Position numbers and translations under genes: made by a program. A stretch of 7,448 nucleotides of DNA from Gammaproteobacteria bacterium (lineage in GTDB: Bacteria; Pseudomonadota; Gammaproteobacteria; Pseudomonadales; Pseudohongiellaceae): positions 1-7,448 of the forward strand of contig JAESUT010000014.1 of assembly GCA_016762995.1 (NCBI GenBank), in the 5' to 3' direction. Positions 1-7,448 of this stretch are shown one piece after another (position 1 is the first letter of the stretch; the number at the start of each line of letters is the position of its first letter). The notes beneath the pieces were generated by a model. The model was not told where the DNA came from and did not search any database. It saw only the letters and a program-made list of their open reading frames with translations.

Positions 1-715
1 CGATAAATTGCATCGATGCTGGATCAGATGCCGTCGCCGCTACGACGATGGTGTATTCCATGGCGCCGTGCTCTTCCAAACGCTTTACCACACTAGCTAC
101 AGATGAGGCCTTCTGGCCTATCGCTACGTAGACACACTTAACATTCTTGCCTTTCTGGTTGATGATCGCGTCGATCGCTACCGCTGTCTTTCCTACTTCG
201 CGGTCACCAATAATCAATTCGCGCTGGCCTCTTCCGATTGGGACCATGGAGTCGATTGATTTCAACCCTGTCTGTACAGGCTCGTTAACTGACTGTCTTT
301 CGATTACGCCCGGCGCTATTTTTTCAACCGCGTCGGTCAAGGTTGTTTCTACTGGGCCTTTGCCATCAATAGGCTTGCCTAGTGCATCAACAACGCGGCC
401 TTCCAATTCAGGGCCAATCGGCACTTCCAAAATTCGCTTCGTACAACGACAAGTTTGACCTTCTCTGAGCGAGAGATAGTCGCCTAAAACAATGGCGCCT
501 ACCGAGTCACGCTCAAGGTTAAGCGCCATTCCGTATACGCCACCTTCGAACTCGATCATTTCGCCGTACATCACATCAGCTAGGCCGTGGATACGAATAA
601 TGCCGTCAGCTACGCTGACGATAGTGCCTTCGTTTTTTGACTCAACAGACACATCGAGCTTGTCGATCCGTTGCTTAATAATGTCACTGATTTCGGATGG
701 ATTCAGTTGTTGCAT
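1..715 (-). CDS. atpA: F1Fo ATP synthase subunit alpha, 5' part (cut by left window edge)
   Basis: This is the alpha subunit of the F1 head, which forms the alpha3-beta3 hexamer and carries the non-catalytic nucleotide sites on the cytoplasmic side of the membrane. The frame is open from an ATG at 713-715 to the left edge, giving 238 codons of a protein usually about 513 residues long. The N-terminus ([18 protein letters not shown]) and the beta-barrel segment [20 protein letters not shown] are typical. The block [17 protein letters not shown], then [17 protein letters not shown] and the stretch [17 protein letters not shown], identify alpha and not beta. The Walker A motif at residues 170-177 reads GDREVGKT instead of the usual GDRQTGKT. 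The GxxxxGKT core is intact. The arginine finger and C-terminal helical domain lie outside the window. A good Shine-Dalgarno AAGGAA sits six bases before the ATG. The gene follows atpH by 25 bases. Confidence 0.98.
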   Translation of the reverse strand, partial: MQQLNPSEISDIIKQRIDKLDVSVESKNEGTIVSVADGIIRIHGLADVMYGEMIEFEGGVYGMALNLERDSVGAIVLGDYLSLREGQTCRCTKRILEVPIGPELEGRVVDALGKPIDGKGPVETTLTDAVEKIAPGVIERQSVNEPVQTGLKSIDSMVPIGRGQRELIIGDREVGKTAVAIDAIINQKGKNVKCVYVAIGQKASSVASVVKRLEEHGAMEYTIVVAATASDPASMQFI

Positions 716-721
716 GCTTAT

Positions 722-727
722 TTCCTT
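722..727 (-). promoter_or_regulatory. Shine-Dalgarno of atpA
   Basis: AAGGAA on the minus strand lies six bases upstream of the atpA ATG at 715. It is clearly better than the signal in front of atpH and fixes the atpA start. Confidence 0.75.
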
Positions 728-728
728 G

Positions 729-747
729 TTCCTGACCTGCTCAGGAA
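729..747 (-). promoter_or_regulatory. Intercistronic hairpin at the atpH/atpA junction
   Basis: A perfect 7-base-pair inverted repeat, TTCCTGA / TCAGGAA with a 5-base loop GCAGG, spans the last codons and stop codon of atpH (741-743). It ends just before the atpA Shine-Dalgarno at 722-727. There is no following U-tract, so it is not a rho-independent terminator. It could affect RNA processing, stability or translational coupling between atpH and atpA. That role is inferred from its position only; a 7-bp stem can arise by chance in a window this size. Confidence 0.4.
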
Positions 748-1277
748 TTCATTGATTCAGCTAATTTAGATAACTTACCGCGCACTGAGCTGTCGATGAC
801 ATTGTCACCCGCTCTAATGATTGCGCCGCCGATCAAGCTTTGGTCGACTTTGGTTGACAATATAATTTCTCGCTTAAGGCGATCTTTGAGAGCTTGCGCT
901 AGCTTGCTTGAAACATCTGAACTAATTTCAAAAGCTGTGGTGATCTCAACATCGACCGACATTTCCTGTTGTGCCTTCAGTGCTTCAAACATTAAAGAAA
1001 TTTCTGGCAGCAAAACTAATCGCTTGTTCTCGGCAAGCAGGCCTACAAAGTTCTTGCCCTTCTCATCGAGTTCATCGCCGCATACACCAATGAAGGCATC
1101 GGCAATTTGGTCAGACGACAACGAGGGAGAAGACAAAATGATGCTCACGTCTGTTTCTCCGGATACTGCTGCAGACAAGGCGATCATGTAGGACCACTTG
1201 TCTAAAGCGCTATCCTCCAAGGCAGTTTCAAACGCCGCCTTGGCATAAGGTCTTGCTAATGTGATTAATTCTGCCAC
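741..1277 (-). CDS. atpH: F1Fo ATP synthase subunit delta
   Basis: Delta is the stator protein that caps the F1 head and links it to the b subunits. The product is 178 residues, normal for the family (about 177). The N-terminus [19 protein letters not shown] is the conserved helix that binds the alpha N-termini. The C-terminal block with [20 protein letters not shown] followed by [16 protein letters not shown] is the OSCP/delta signature. The start codon is GTG at 1275-1277, only 11 bases after the atpF stop. The nearest Shine-Dalgarno-like sequence is a weak TTGAG overlapping the end of atpF, so translation is probably weak and may be coupled to atpF. One delta is needed per complex, which fits. 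Identity is firm; the exact start is well supported because the N-terminal alignment begins there. Confidence 0.97.
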   Translation of the reverse strand: MAELITLARPYAKAAFETALEDSALDKWSYMIALSAAVSGETDVSIILSSPSLSSDQIADAFIGVCGDELDEKGKNFVGLLAENKRLVLLPEISLMFEALKAQQEMSVDVEITTAFEISSDVSSKLAQALKDRLKREIILSTKVDQSLIGGAIIRAGDNVIDSSVRGKLSKLAESMNS

Positions 1278-1288
1278 TGTCTAGTTTC

Positions 1289-1759
1289 TCAAAGCTCGGA
1301 AGCTAATTTGTTCAACATCTCTTCGTTGGCGGCTTGATTGATCGAGCCTTCCAGGATCTTCTCGGCACCGGCGATTGCTATCGCAGATACTTGAGTACGC
1401 AGAACTTCTTTCGCTCTATTTACTTCCTGTTCAATATCAGCTTGAGCGCCAGCGACAATTCGCTTGGCCTCTTCTTTAGCTTTATCTTTTGCTTCGTCAA
1501 CAATCTGTGAACCGCGCTTGTTAGCGAGGTCGATAATGCCAGCAGCCTCAACCTTTGCTACCTTCAGCTGATCTGTAGACTTAGCTTGTGCCAGTTCCAA
1601 ATCTTTTCCGGCTCGAGTCGCTGCCTCAAGGCCATCTGCGATTTTCTGCCGACGCTCTTCCATGATATCCATGAATAGAGGCCAGACATATTTCGAACAG
1701 AACCACCAGAAAACGAAGAACGCTACCGATTGCCCGATAATAGTTAATGTAATATCCAC
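1289..1759 (-). CDS. atpF: F1Fo ATP synthase subunit b
   Basis: Subunit b is the peripheral stalk of Fo. It is anchored in the inner membrane by one N-terminal helix and dimerises through a long cytoplasmic coiled coil that reaches delta and alpha. The 156-residue product has the same length as the E. coli protein. Residues about 5-25 (LTIIGQSVAFFVFWWFCSKY) form the membrane segment, followed by the conserved YVWPLFMDIMEERRQKIADGL. From about residue 35 to 125 the sequence is charged, alanine-rich and heptad-like, with no prolines. The C-terminus AIAIAGAEKILEGSINQAAN is the delta-binding end. The start is GTG at 1757-1759, preceded at six bases by GGGAG. An in-frame TAG four codons upstream rules out a longer protein. 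It lies 28 bases after atpE and 11 bases before atpH. Confidence 0.98.
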   Translation of the reverse strand: MDITLTIIGQSVAFFVFWWFCSKYVWPLFMDIMEERRQKIADGLEAATRAGKDLELAQAKSTDQLKVAKVEAAGIIDLANKRGSQIVDEAKDKAKEEAKRIVAGAQADIEQEVNRAKEVLRTQVSAIAIAGAEKILEGSINQAANEEMLNKLASEL

Positions 1760-1765
1760 CGCGAA

Positions 1766-1770
1766 CTCCC
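1766..1770 (-). promoter_or_regulatory. Shine-Dalgarno of atpF, deciding a GTG start
   Basis: GGGAG lies six bases upstream of the GTG at 1759. With the in-frame TAG just upstream, this makes GTG the only reasonable start and offsets the weaker start codon. Confidence 0.8.
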
Positions 1771-1787
1771 GCTATTAGATGTCTATC

Positions 1788-2991
<1,204 letters not shown>

Positions 2992-3029
2992 TTATATTCT
3001 CTAAGCCCATCAGAGCTTATGTTTTGTAC

Positions 3030-3422
3030 TTATGTTTTATTCTGTGAGGGGCTATAACTAATGAACCCCGACATTACTACGCCTACAAAATGGATCAGTG
3101 TAAACCCAAGTATTAAGGCTAATTCGTTTAAACTGGTAATCAAAGTGAAGCTGAGCGCAAACAACACCACTGTCATGATGATCTTGCCAAGCTCCCCGCG
3201 AACAAAGCCCTTAACAACATTCTGCGCATTTCTTGCCCCCTGATAGCGGTAGGCATGTAGCGTAAAATAGCTGTTTGGCAAAGCGCTTATCAGGCCACCC
3301 AATAGTACGGAGTAGGCCAAAACGAACCCTGAAATCAACAGAGAAATTACCGCTATAAAGAATGTCACTGCCAATTGCGCAATGATTACTTTATATACCG
3401 GTGGGGTCTTTAAATTAGACAT
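3030..3422 (-). CDS. atpI: ATP synthase assembly protein AtpI
   Basis: AtpI is a small inner-membrane protein encoded first in many atp operons. Work in other bacteria links it to c-ring assembly; it is not a subunit of the finished enzyme. The 130-residue product has four hydrophobic segments, at about residues 9-29, 31-50, 74-95 and 98-120. The segment LLGGLISALPNSYFTLHAYRYQGAR, followed by FVRGELGKIIMTVVLFALSF, matches the pattern of Pseudomonas AtpI (an ALPN-x-YF motif and a GE-x-GK motif). The ATG at 3422 is preceded directly by an in-frame TAA, so no longer form is possible from upstream. No Shine-Dalgarno lies at normal spacing; the nearest candidate GGAG is about 28 bases away, which suggests weak translation. 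It is the first gene after the promoter at 3508-3536. Confidence 0.93.
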   Translation of the reverse strand: MSNLKTPPVYKVIIAQLAVTFFIAVISLLISGFVLAYSVLLGGLISALPNSYFTLHAYRYQGARNAQNVVKGFVRGELGKIIMTVVLFALSFTLITSLNELALILGFTLIHFVGVVMSGFISYSPSQNKT

Positions 3423-3501
3423 TTAAGCTTAGCTTTTTTAGCTTCGCACTCCATCGGCACCTGTTACAAACACCTAAAATCACAGCGGTGATCACCAAAG
3501 C
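3423..3501 (-). promoter_or_regulatory. 5' leader of the atp operon mRNA
   Basis: This is the predicted 79-base untranslated leader, from the inferred start site G at 3501 to the atpI ATG. It contains a perfect palindrome GGTGATCACC at 3487-3496. An overlapping small hairpin, ATCAC-CGCT-GTGAT, lies at 3479-3492. Directly before the ATG, at 3423-3444, are three close copies of AAGCT, which can form alternative 4-5 bp hairpins. I see no riboswitch and no terminator. The leader boundaries rest on the promoter call. Confidence 0.5.
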
Positions 3502-3507
3502 ACGCGC

Positions 3508-3536
3508 ATTATAGGGGCTTTATAGTGCCTAATCAA
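3508..3536 (-). promoter_or_regulatory. Sigma70-type promoter of the atp operon
   Basis: On the minus strand, TTGATT (3531-3536) and a perfect TATAAT (3508-3513) are separated by exactly 17 bases, in the gap between parB and atpI. The predicted start is G at 3501. The six bases after the -10 are GCGCGT, a GC-rich discriminator of the type found at promoters repressed by ppGpp. A second -10-like TATAAA lies 11 bases upstream, at 3519-3524, without a good -35. The -35 begins only 14 bases after the parB stop and no terminator separates them, so readthrough from parAB is also likely. Confidence 0.75.
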
Positions 3537-3549
3537 CTACGCAGAATTA

Positions 3550-4458
3550 TCAATTGATATGGGAGAGAATGCCGTCGAGTTCGTCAAGAGAATTGTATTT
3601 CAATATGAGCCGGCCCTTACCTTTGGCGGTGTGCTGAATCATTACCTTGGCGCCCAGCTTATCGGCTAGGTTCTCTTCGAGATTCTTGATGTCCGGATCT
3701 ACCATCTTAGGGCTTGCACTATTGCTTGAGCCTGCCTCAGCAATCAATCTACGTACCAGAGATTCTGTCTGACGTACGGACAGCCCCTTGCCAACAACTG
3801 ACCTAGCTGCCTCAGATTGCTGAATATCCGGCAATGACAGCAGGGCCCTAGCATGGCCCATTTCCAGATCTCCATGCTCCAGCATTCGCCGCACATCGAT
3901 GGTCAAGCCAATTAAGCGCATAAGGTTAGTCACAGTCGCTCTGGATTTACCTACTGCATCAGCTACCTCTTGTTGGGTCAGCTCAAATTCGTCCTGCAGA
4001 CGCTTAAGCGCCATCGCCTCTTCGATTGGGTTCAGGTTTTCACGCTGAATATTCTCGATCAGTGACATAGCAATTGCGGCCTCATCGCCAACCGGCTTAA
4101 TGATGGCAGGTATAGAGTCCAAGCCTGCTATCTGCGTGGCTCTCCAGCGGCGCTCGCCGGCTATAATTTCGTATTTATCTGATGATATAGGGCGTACGAC
4201 TATTGGCTGTATCACGCCTTGGGCTTTAATAGAGGAGGCTAGCTCTTCCAGGGCCTCTTCATGCATATCAGTTCGCGGCTGGTATTTTCCACGCTGAATT
4301 AATTCGATAGGGATATTCTTGAGGTCGCCGTCTTTTTCAGCGACTTGGGGGGGTGATGAACGATCTTTAGGTTTACCAAGAAGGCTTGCCATAGTTTCTG
4401 TGCTGCCTCTGGAGAGCAGCGCATCCAACCCTTTGCCGAGTTTTTTCTTGTTAGTCAT
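3550..4458 (-). CDS. parB: Chromosome-partition protein ParB (Spo0J family)
   Basis: ParB binds parS, spreads along DNA as a CTP-dependent clamp and stimulates the ATPase ParA, which moves newly replicated origins apart. With the ATG at 4456-4458 the product has 302 residues. The N-terminal KKLGKGLDALLS (5-16) is the usual ParA-contact tail. The ParB/Srx CTP-binding domain runs from about 48 to 145 and includes GERRWRA (101-107) and ENIQRENLNP (135-144). The parS-reading helix-turn-helix is at about 160-181 (LTQQEVADAVGKSRATVTNL). A variable linker leads to a C-terminal dimerisation domain at about 255-302. An in-frame TTG at 4506 would add 16 residues, but it lacks a Shine-Dalgarno and the family normally begins close to the lysine-rich LGKGLDALL motif. 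The gene starts 64 bases after parA, so the two are probably cotranscribed. Confidence 0.96.
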   Translation of the reverse strand: MTNKKKLGKGLDALLSRGSTETMASLLGKPKDRSSPPQVAEKDGDLKNIPIELIQRGKYQPRTDMHEEALEELASSIKAQGVIQPIVVRPISSDKYEIIAGERRWRATQIAGLDSIPAIIKPVGDEAAIAMSLIENIQRENLNPIEEAMALKRLQDEFELTQQEVADAVGKSRATVTNLMRLIGLTIDVRRMLEHGDLEMGHARALLSLPDIQQSEAARSVVGKGLSVRQTESLVRRLIAEAGSSNSASPKMVDPDIKNLEENLADKLGAKVMIQHTAKGKGRLILKYNSLDELDGILSHIN

Positions 4459-4522
4459 CTTGCATTCGGGCTCAGGTAAACGGGTATTTTTCCCTAGATT
4501 AAACAAGGGGTGTAATTACAGT

Positions 4523-5311
4523 CTAAACAGCGGCTCTTGCGGCTGCTTCATCGTTGCGTCTCAATACTTCACCGGCAAGCGCAAGATAGGCGATAGCTCC
4601 TCGAGATTGCTTGTCGTAACTCAGTACTGGCTGGCCGTAGCTAGGGGCCTCTGCTAAGCGAATATTTCTTGGCACAACTGTGCGATAAACAGTATCCCCA
4701 AAATAGCTAAGTAGCTGACCATTAACCTCTGAGGTCAGCTTGTTTCGCGGATCATACATGGTACGTACGATTCCTTCGATCTTTAGATTCGGATTAAGAC
4801 TATCTCGTATCGCATTAATGGTGTCCATCAGGGCCGACAAGCCTTCAAGCGCATAATATTCACACTGCATCGGAATAACCACACCGTCAGCCGCTACCAT
4901 CGCGTTAATTGTCAACATATTCAAAGAAGGAGGGCAGTCGATGACCACATAATCATAGCGGTGACGAACTTGATCAATAATTTCTCGGAGGCGGAGTTCA
5001 CGGTTATCTTCGCTGATCAACTCCACTTCGGCGGCTACCAAATCGCCATTTGCCGGTAATAAATCGTATCCTGCAACCTCGGGTCGCTTAACAACCTCGT
5101 CGAATTTCGCATGCTGCATTAACACATCATAAATTGATGTTTCTAATGAGGACTTATCGACCCCACTGCCCATCGTGGCATTACCTTGTGGATCCAGGTC
5201 GATCAGTAGCACATTTTTTCGAGTAAATTTTAATGACGCAGCAAGGTTTACAGAAGTAGTCGTCTTACCTACACCACCTTTCTGATTTGCTATTGCGAGA
5301 ACTTTGGCCAC
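4523..5311 (-). CDS. parA: Chromosome-partition ATPase ParA (Soj family)
   Basis: This is a MinD/ParA-type ATPase that binds the nucleoid nonspecifically as an ATP dimer and is released by ParB, driving origin segregation. The 262-residue product begins almost at the deviant Walker A motif: residues 11-18 are KGGVGKTT, with the signature lysine K11 and P-loop K16. Walker A' is LLIDLDPQGN (D38, D40) and Walker B is VVIDCPPSL (D125). The conserved PMQCEYYALEGLSAL follows at about 147-161. There is no N-terminal helix-turn-helix extension as in plasmid type Ia ParA, so it fits the chromosomal Soj form. The start is GTG at 5309-5311, with AGGAAG six bases upstream. The 123-base gap to rsmG holds a candidate promoter. 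Confidence 0.97.
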   Translation of the reverse strand: MAKVLAIANQKGGVGKTTTSVNLAASLKFTRKNVLLIDLDPQGNATMGSGVDKSSLETSIYDVLMQHAKFDEVVKRPEVAGYDLLPANGDLVAAEVELISEDNRELRLREIIDQVRHRYDYVVIDCPPSLNMLTINAMVAADGVVIPMQCEYYALEGLSALMDTINAIRDSLNPNLKIEGIVRTMYDPRNKLTSEVNGQLLSYFGDTVYRTVVPRNIRLAEAPSYGQPVLSYDKQSRGAIAYLALAGEVLRRNDEAAARAAV

Positions 5312-5317
5312 TGGTTT

Positions 5318-5323
5318 CTTCCT
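5318..5323 (-). promoter_or_regulatory. Shine-Dalgarno of parA, deciding a GTG start
   Basis: AGGAAG lies six bases upstream of the GTG at 5311. The ParA family N-terminus (AKVLAIANQKGGVGKTT) begins right at this codon, so the GTG start is well supported. Confidence 0.75.
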
Positions 5324-5353
5324 AACTTTTAATCTTAACTTCTATCCTAAGCG

Positions 5354-5381
5354 TTTATGCTTCTCTTGGACATTGTATCAA
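5354..5381 (-). promoter_or_regulatory. Candidate sigma70-type promoter of parAB
   Basis: On the minus strand, TTGATA (5376-5381, five of six consensus bases) is followed after 16 bases by CATAAA (5354-5359, four of six). It lies in the 123-base gap between rsmG and parA, with the inferred start about 35 bases before the parA GTG. The -10 is weak, so this is a candidate only; cotranscription from mnmG-rsmG is the alternative. Confidence 0.4.
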
Positions 5382-5434
5382 GTTTCTACTAACTATTCGG
5401 CCGAGAATGCGGCAGTAATGAAATTAAAGTTATC

Positions 5435-6067
5435 CTATCTTTTTCGTACTATCTCAATTAGATGACGCTGTGATTCGCCACCAGGCACATCCAATTTGAT
5501 ACTTTTAGATAGCTCAAAATCATCGGGCAGTTGTGCTATTTCGTCCTCGGGATAATGCCCCTTCATCGCCAAGAATTTGCATTCTTTGGAAAATATTGGC
5601 TGCAACATCATCAAGGTATTCGCTAGTGTAGAGAACGCTCGACACATCACCATATCAATTTGCTGGGTACTTTGATAGTGCTCTATTCGACAATTTTCGA
5701 TGGTAATATTGTCCAAGCCTAACTGAATTTTTGCCTGAAACATGAACCGAGTTTTCTTGCCATTGGAGTCAACCAATACAAACTTTTTCCCGGGATTCAA
5801 GATAGCAAGAGGAATCCCTGGTAGGCCCGCGCCAGCACCAATATCAACTATGAGATTTCCTTCCAGGTAAGGAGCTATGGAGAGACTATCGAGAATATGC
5901 CTAGAAACTAGCGAAGCTAATTCATTGCCTCCGAGAAGGTTATACGCCGAATTCCATTTTTTCAGTAAGTCGATATAGGCCAGTAAAGAAGAAATCATTT
6001 CCTCGTTACATTCTAATGACAGCGATGATATCCCGCGCTGTAACTCGTTTCGAATTGAATCAGTCAT
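5435..6067 (-). CDS. rsmG: 16S rRNA (guanine-527-N7)-methyltransferase RsmG
   Basis: RsmG (formerly GidB) uses S-adenosylmethionine to methylate N7 of G527 in the 530 loop of 16S rRNA, in the cytoplasm during 30S assembly. Loss of this enzyme is a known cause of low-level streptomycin resistance. The product has 210 residues (E. coli 207). The helical N-terminus carries LKKWNSAYNLLGG (35-47) and SRHILDSLSI (55-64). SAM motif I is VDIGAGAGLPGIPLAI (74-89). FVLVDSNGKKTRF (96-108) is the ribose-binding strand. CRAFSTLAN (142-150) and LAMKGHYPEDEIAQLP (166-181) hold the conserved Arg and Lys-Gly of the family. YNLLGG departs from the more usual NLT-type sequence here. The ATG at 6067 is 17 bases after mnmG, with a weak GAG signal, which implies one transcript. 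Confidence 0.96.
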   Translation of the reverse strand: MTDSIRNELQRGISSLSLECNEEMISSLLAYIDLLKKWNSAYNLLGGNELASLVSRHILDSLSIAPYLEGNLIVDIGAGAGLPGIPLAILNPGKKFVLVDSNGKKTRFMFQAKIQLGLDNITIENCRIEHYQSTQQIDMVMCRAFSTLANTLMMLQPIFSKECKFLAMKGHYPEDEIAQLPDDFELSKSIKLDVPGGESQRHLIEIVRKR

Positions 6068-6084
6068 CAGTTATTCTCGTAGGG

Positions 6085-7448
6085 CTATCCAGCCTTGCGA
6101 TTTACCGCCCGGTGTTTCTTCAGATAGATTAGTAAAAGTGATATCGCAGCTGGAGTAATGCCGGGAATACGGGAGGCTCGGCCAATATTTTCTGGCTTGG
6201 CTTCGAATAATTTCTGCTTTAACTCATTTGAAAGGCCTTGCATCTGTTGGTAGTTAAAATCTGCAGGTAGCTTTGTGTTCTCCTGCTTCTTTAAACGCTC
6301 AATGTCTTCTTCTTGCCTGTCTATATAGCCCTGATACTTGATCTGTATTTCTGCCTGCTGTGTTGACTGGGCCTCAAGGGATGTCTGAGCTATCTCTGAC
6401 ACCCCGTCCCCACCAGACGCTAGAACGCCATTATACGCCGCCAGCAGAGGGCCATGCTCAACTCTAGGTCTCGCTAGTAAATCGGCTAGAGAGTATTCAC
6501 GAGTGATAGGCCTTTCTAGTAAATGGTTTATGCGCTCAGCTCGCTCCGTGTTGGGCTGGACCCAAGTACTCCGTAAAAATTTTAGCTCTTCCTGAATTCG
6601 AATTTTTTTCTCGCTATAAAACGCCCAACGCTCATCATCAACCAGGCCCAATTTTCTCCCGTGCTCTGTAAGGCGCAGATCCGCATTATCTTCTCGCAGA
6701 GTTAACCTGTATTCCGCTCGACTTGTAAACATACGATAAGGCTCATTCGTGCCGAGAGTAATTAGGTCGTCGATTAATACACCGATGTAGGCTTCATCTC
6801 TTCGTGGACACCAAGACTCGAGACCTCGCGCATCCAAACCCGCGTTTAATCCGGCCATAAGTCCTTGTGCACCAGCTTCTTCGTACCCAGTTGTGCCATT
6901 GATCTGACCGGCGAAGTAGAGCCCTTTAACGAATTTAGTTTCTAGGGAGTAGTGTAAATCTCTCGGATCGAAGAAATCGTATTCGATCGCATAACCAGGG
7001 CGTGTTATGTGTGCATTCTCAAAACCCTTAATTTCTCGAACCATTTCCAACTGCACATCGAATGGCAAGCTTGTTGAGATACCGTTTGGATAAATCTCTT
7101 TTGTGTTCAGGCCTTCCGGCTCGACAAATATTTGATGAGACGATTTGTCTGCAAAGCGCATCACTTTGTCTTCAATCGATGGACAATAACGTGGCCCAGT
7201 TCCCTCTATTACGCCGGTATACATCGGCGATCGATCCAACCCAGCACGGATTACTTCATGGCATTTTTCGTTAGTGCTAGTGATGTAACAATTAATTTGT
7301 TGAGGATGATCCGACACTTTCCCCATATAAGACATTACTGGCACAGGTGTGTCGCCTTCCTGTACTTGCATCACCGAAAAATCGACAGAGTCAGCATCAA
7401 TACGTGGCGGCGTACCTGTCTTAAGACGATTAACCCTAAAAGGTAATT
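6085..7448 (-). CDS. mnmG: tRNA uridine 5-carboxymethylaminomethyl modification enzyme MnmG, 3' part (cut by right window edge)
   Basis: MnmG (formerly GidA) is the FAD-dependent partner of the GTPase MnmE. The complex adds the carboxymethylaminomethyl group to wobble U34 of several tRNAs. The reading frame continues through the right edge, so 453 codons are visible of a protein of about 630; the N-terminal FAD-binding Rossmann segment is outside. The first visible motif is [20 protein letters not shown]. Next come the two conserved cysteines in [10 protein letters not shown] and [18 protein letters not shown], the block [13 protein letters not shown], and [35 protein letters not shown] closes the FAD domain. 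The helical C-terminal MnmE/tRNA-binding end has [24 protein letters not shown] and an ATG at 7374 and 7371 are internal codons, not the start, because the family homology continues upstream of them. Confidence 0.97.
   Translation of the reverse strand, partial: LPFRVNRLKTGTPPRIDADSVDFSVMQVQEGDTPVPVMSYMGKVSDHPQQINCYITSTNEKCHEVIRAGLDRSPMYTGVIEGTGPRYCPSIEDKVMRFADKSSHQIFVEPEGLNTKEIYPNGISTSLPFDVQLEMVREIKGFENAHITRPGYAIEYDFFDPRDLHYSLETKFVKGLYFAGQINGTTGYEEAGAQGLMAGLNAGLDARGLESWCPRRDEAYIGVLIDDLITLGTNEPYRMFTSRAEYRLTLREDNADLRLTEHGRKLGLVDDERWAFYSEKKIRIQEELKFLRSTWVQPNTERAERINHLLERPITREYSLADLLARPRVEHGPLLAAYNGVLASGGDGVSEIAQTSLEAQSTQQAEIQIKYQGYIDRQEEDIERLKKQENTKLPADFNYQQMQGLSNELKQKLFEAKPENIGRASRIPGITPAAISLLLIYLKKHRAVNRKAG

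Noticed and set aside
796..1191. Open frame of 131 codons on the plus strand
   Set aside because: It lies wholly inside atpH on the opposite strand and its translation is low-complexity (Ser/Ala/Ile-rich) with no recognisable domain. The same applies to plus-strand frames at 147-458, 492-755, 2252-2434, 3061-3243, 4100-4297, 4319-4657, 7062-7274 and 7132-7446, and to the minus-strand frame at 2369-2566 inside atpB.
4459..4506. Possible longer ParB starting at TTG (4506)
   Set aside because: No Shine-Dalgarno precedes the TTG, and ParB proteins normally start just before the lysine-rich LGKGLDALL motif, which matches the ATG at 4458.
4511..4520. Perfect palindrome TGTAATTACA between parA and parB
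   Set aside because: Palindromes of ten bases are expected several times by chance in this window. It has no extended arms and no nearby promoter.
5187..5195. DnaA-box-like TGTGGATCC inside parA
   Set aside because: Two mismatches to the consensus TGTGGATAA, isolated, and fully explained by the conserved DPQGN codons. There is no cluster that would mark an origin.
5400..5413. GC-rich hairpin GCCG-CATTCT-CGGC downstream of rsmG
   Set aside because: The stem is only four base pairs and no T-tract follows on the minus strand, so it is not a credible terminator.
7369..7374. GTG/ATG codons that look like an mnmG start
   Set aside because: Strong MnmG homology ([12 protein letters not shown] and following) continues upstream in the same frame to the window edge, so the gene is truncated and does not begin here.

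Overview
This window is a stretch of ordinary, tightly packed bacterial chromosome. Every gene I can support lies on the minus strand. Read in the direction of transcription (right to left), the order is mnmG (3' part) - rsmG - parA - parB - atpI - atpB - atpE - atpF - atpH - atpA (5' part). This is the classic origin-proximal block of Gammaproteobacteria. The 85-residue AtpE, the Pseudomonas-like AtpI and the 156-residue AtpF suggest a Pseudomonas-like or marine gammaproteobacterium of moderate GC content (judged by eye). I cannot name a genus.

Right part (5435-7448): mnmG enters from beyond the right edge and is followed 17 bases later by rsmG. MnmG makes the cmnm5 modification of tRNA wobble uridines together with MnmE. 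RsmG methylates 16S rRNA. Middle (3550-5311): parA and parB, the chromosome-partition ATPase and its CTP-dependent DNA-binding partner, have a candidate promoter of their own. Left part (1-3422): the start of the F1Fo ATP synthase operon covers atpI, the Fo subunits a, c and b, the stator subunit delta, and about the first 46% of alpha. A strong sigma70-type promoter sits in the 127-base gap in front of atpI.

Several start codons need care. parA, atpF and atpH start with GTG. parB and atpE should start at internal ATGs (4458 and 2045), not at upstream in-frame TTG codons. mnmG and atpA are both cut by the window edges. No gene-free stretch exceeds 127 bases. I see no RNA genes, mobile elements, CRISPR arrays, rho-independent terminators or canonical parS sites.

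I found no undescribed system. The observations worth a second look are small: an unusual alpha-subunit P-loop (GDREVGKT), a GC-rich discriminator and a palindrome at the atp promoter, translation signals graded along the atp operon, and two intercistronic elements in front of atpE and atpA.
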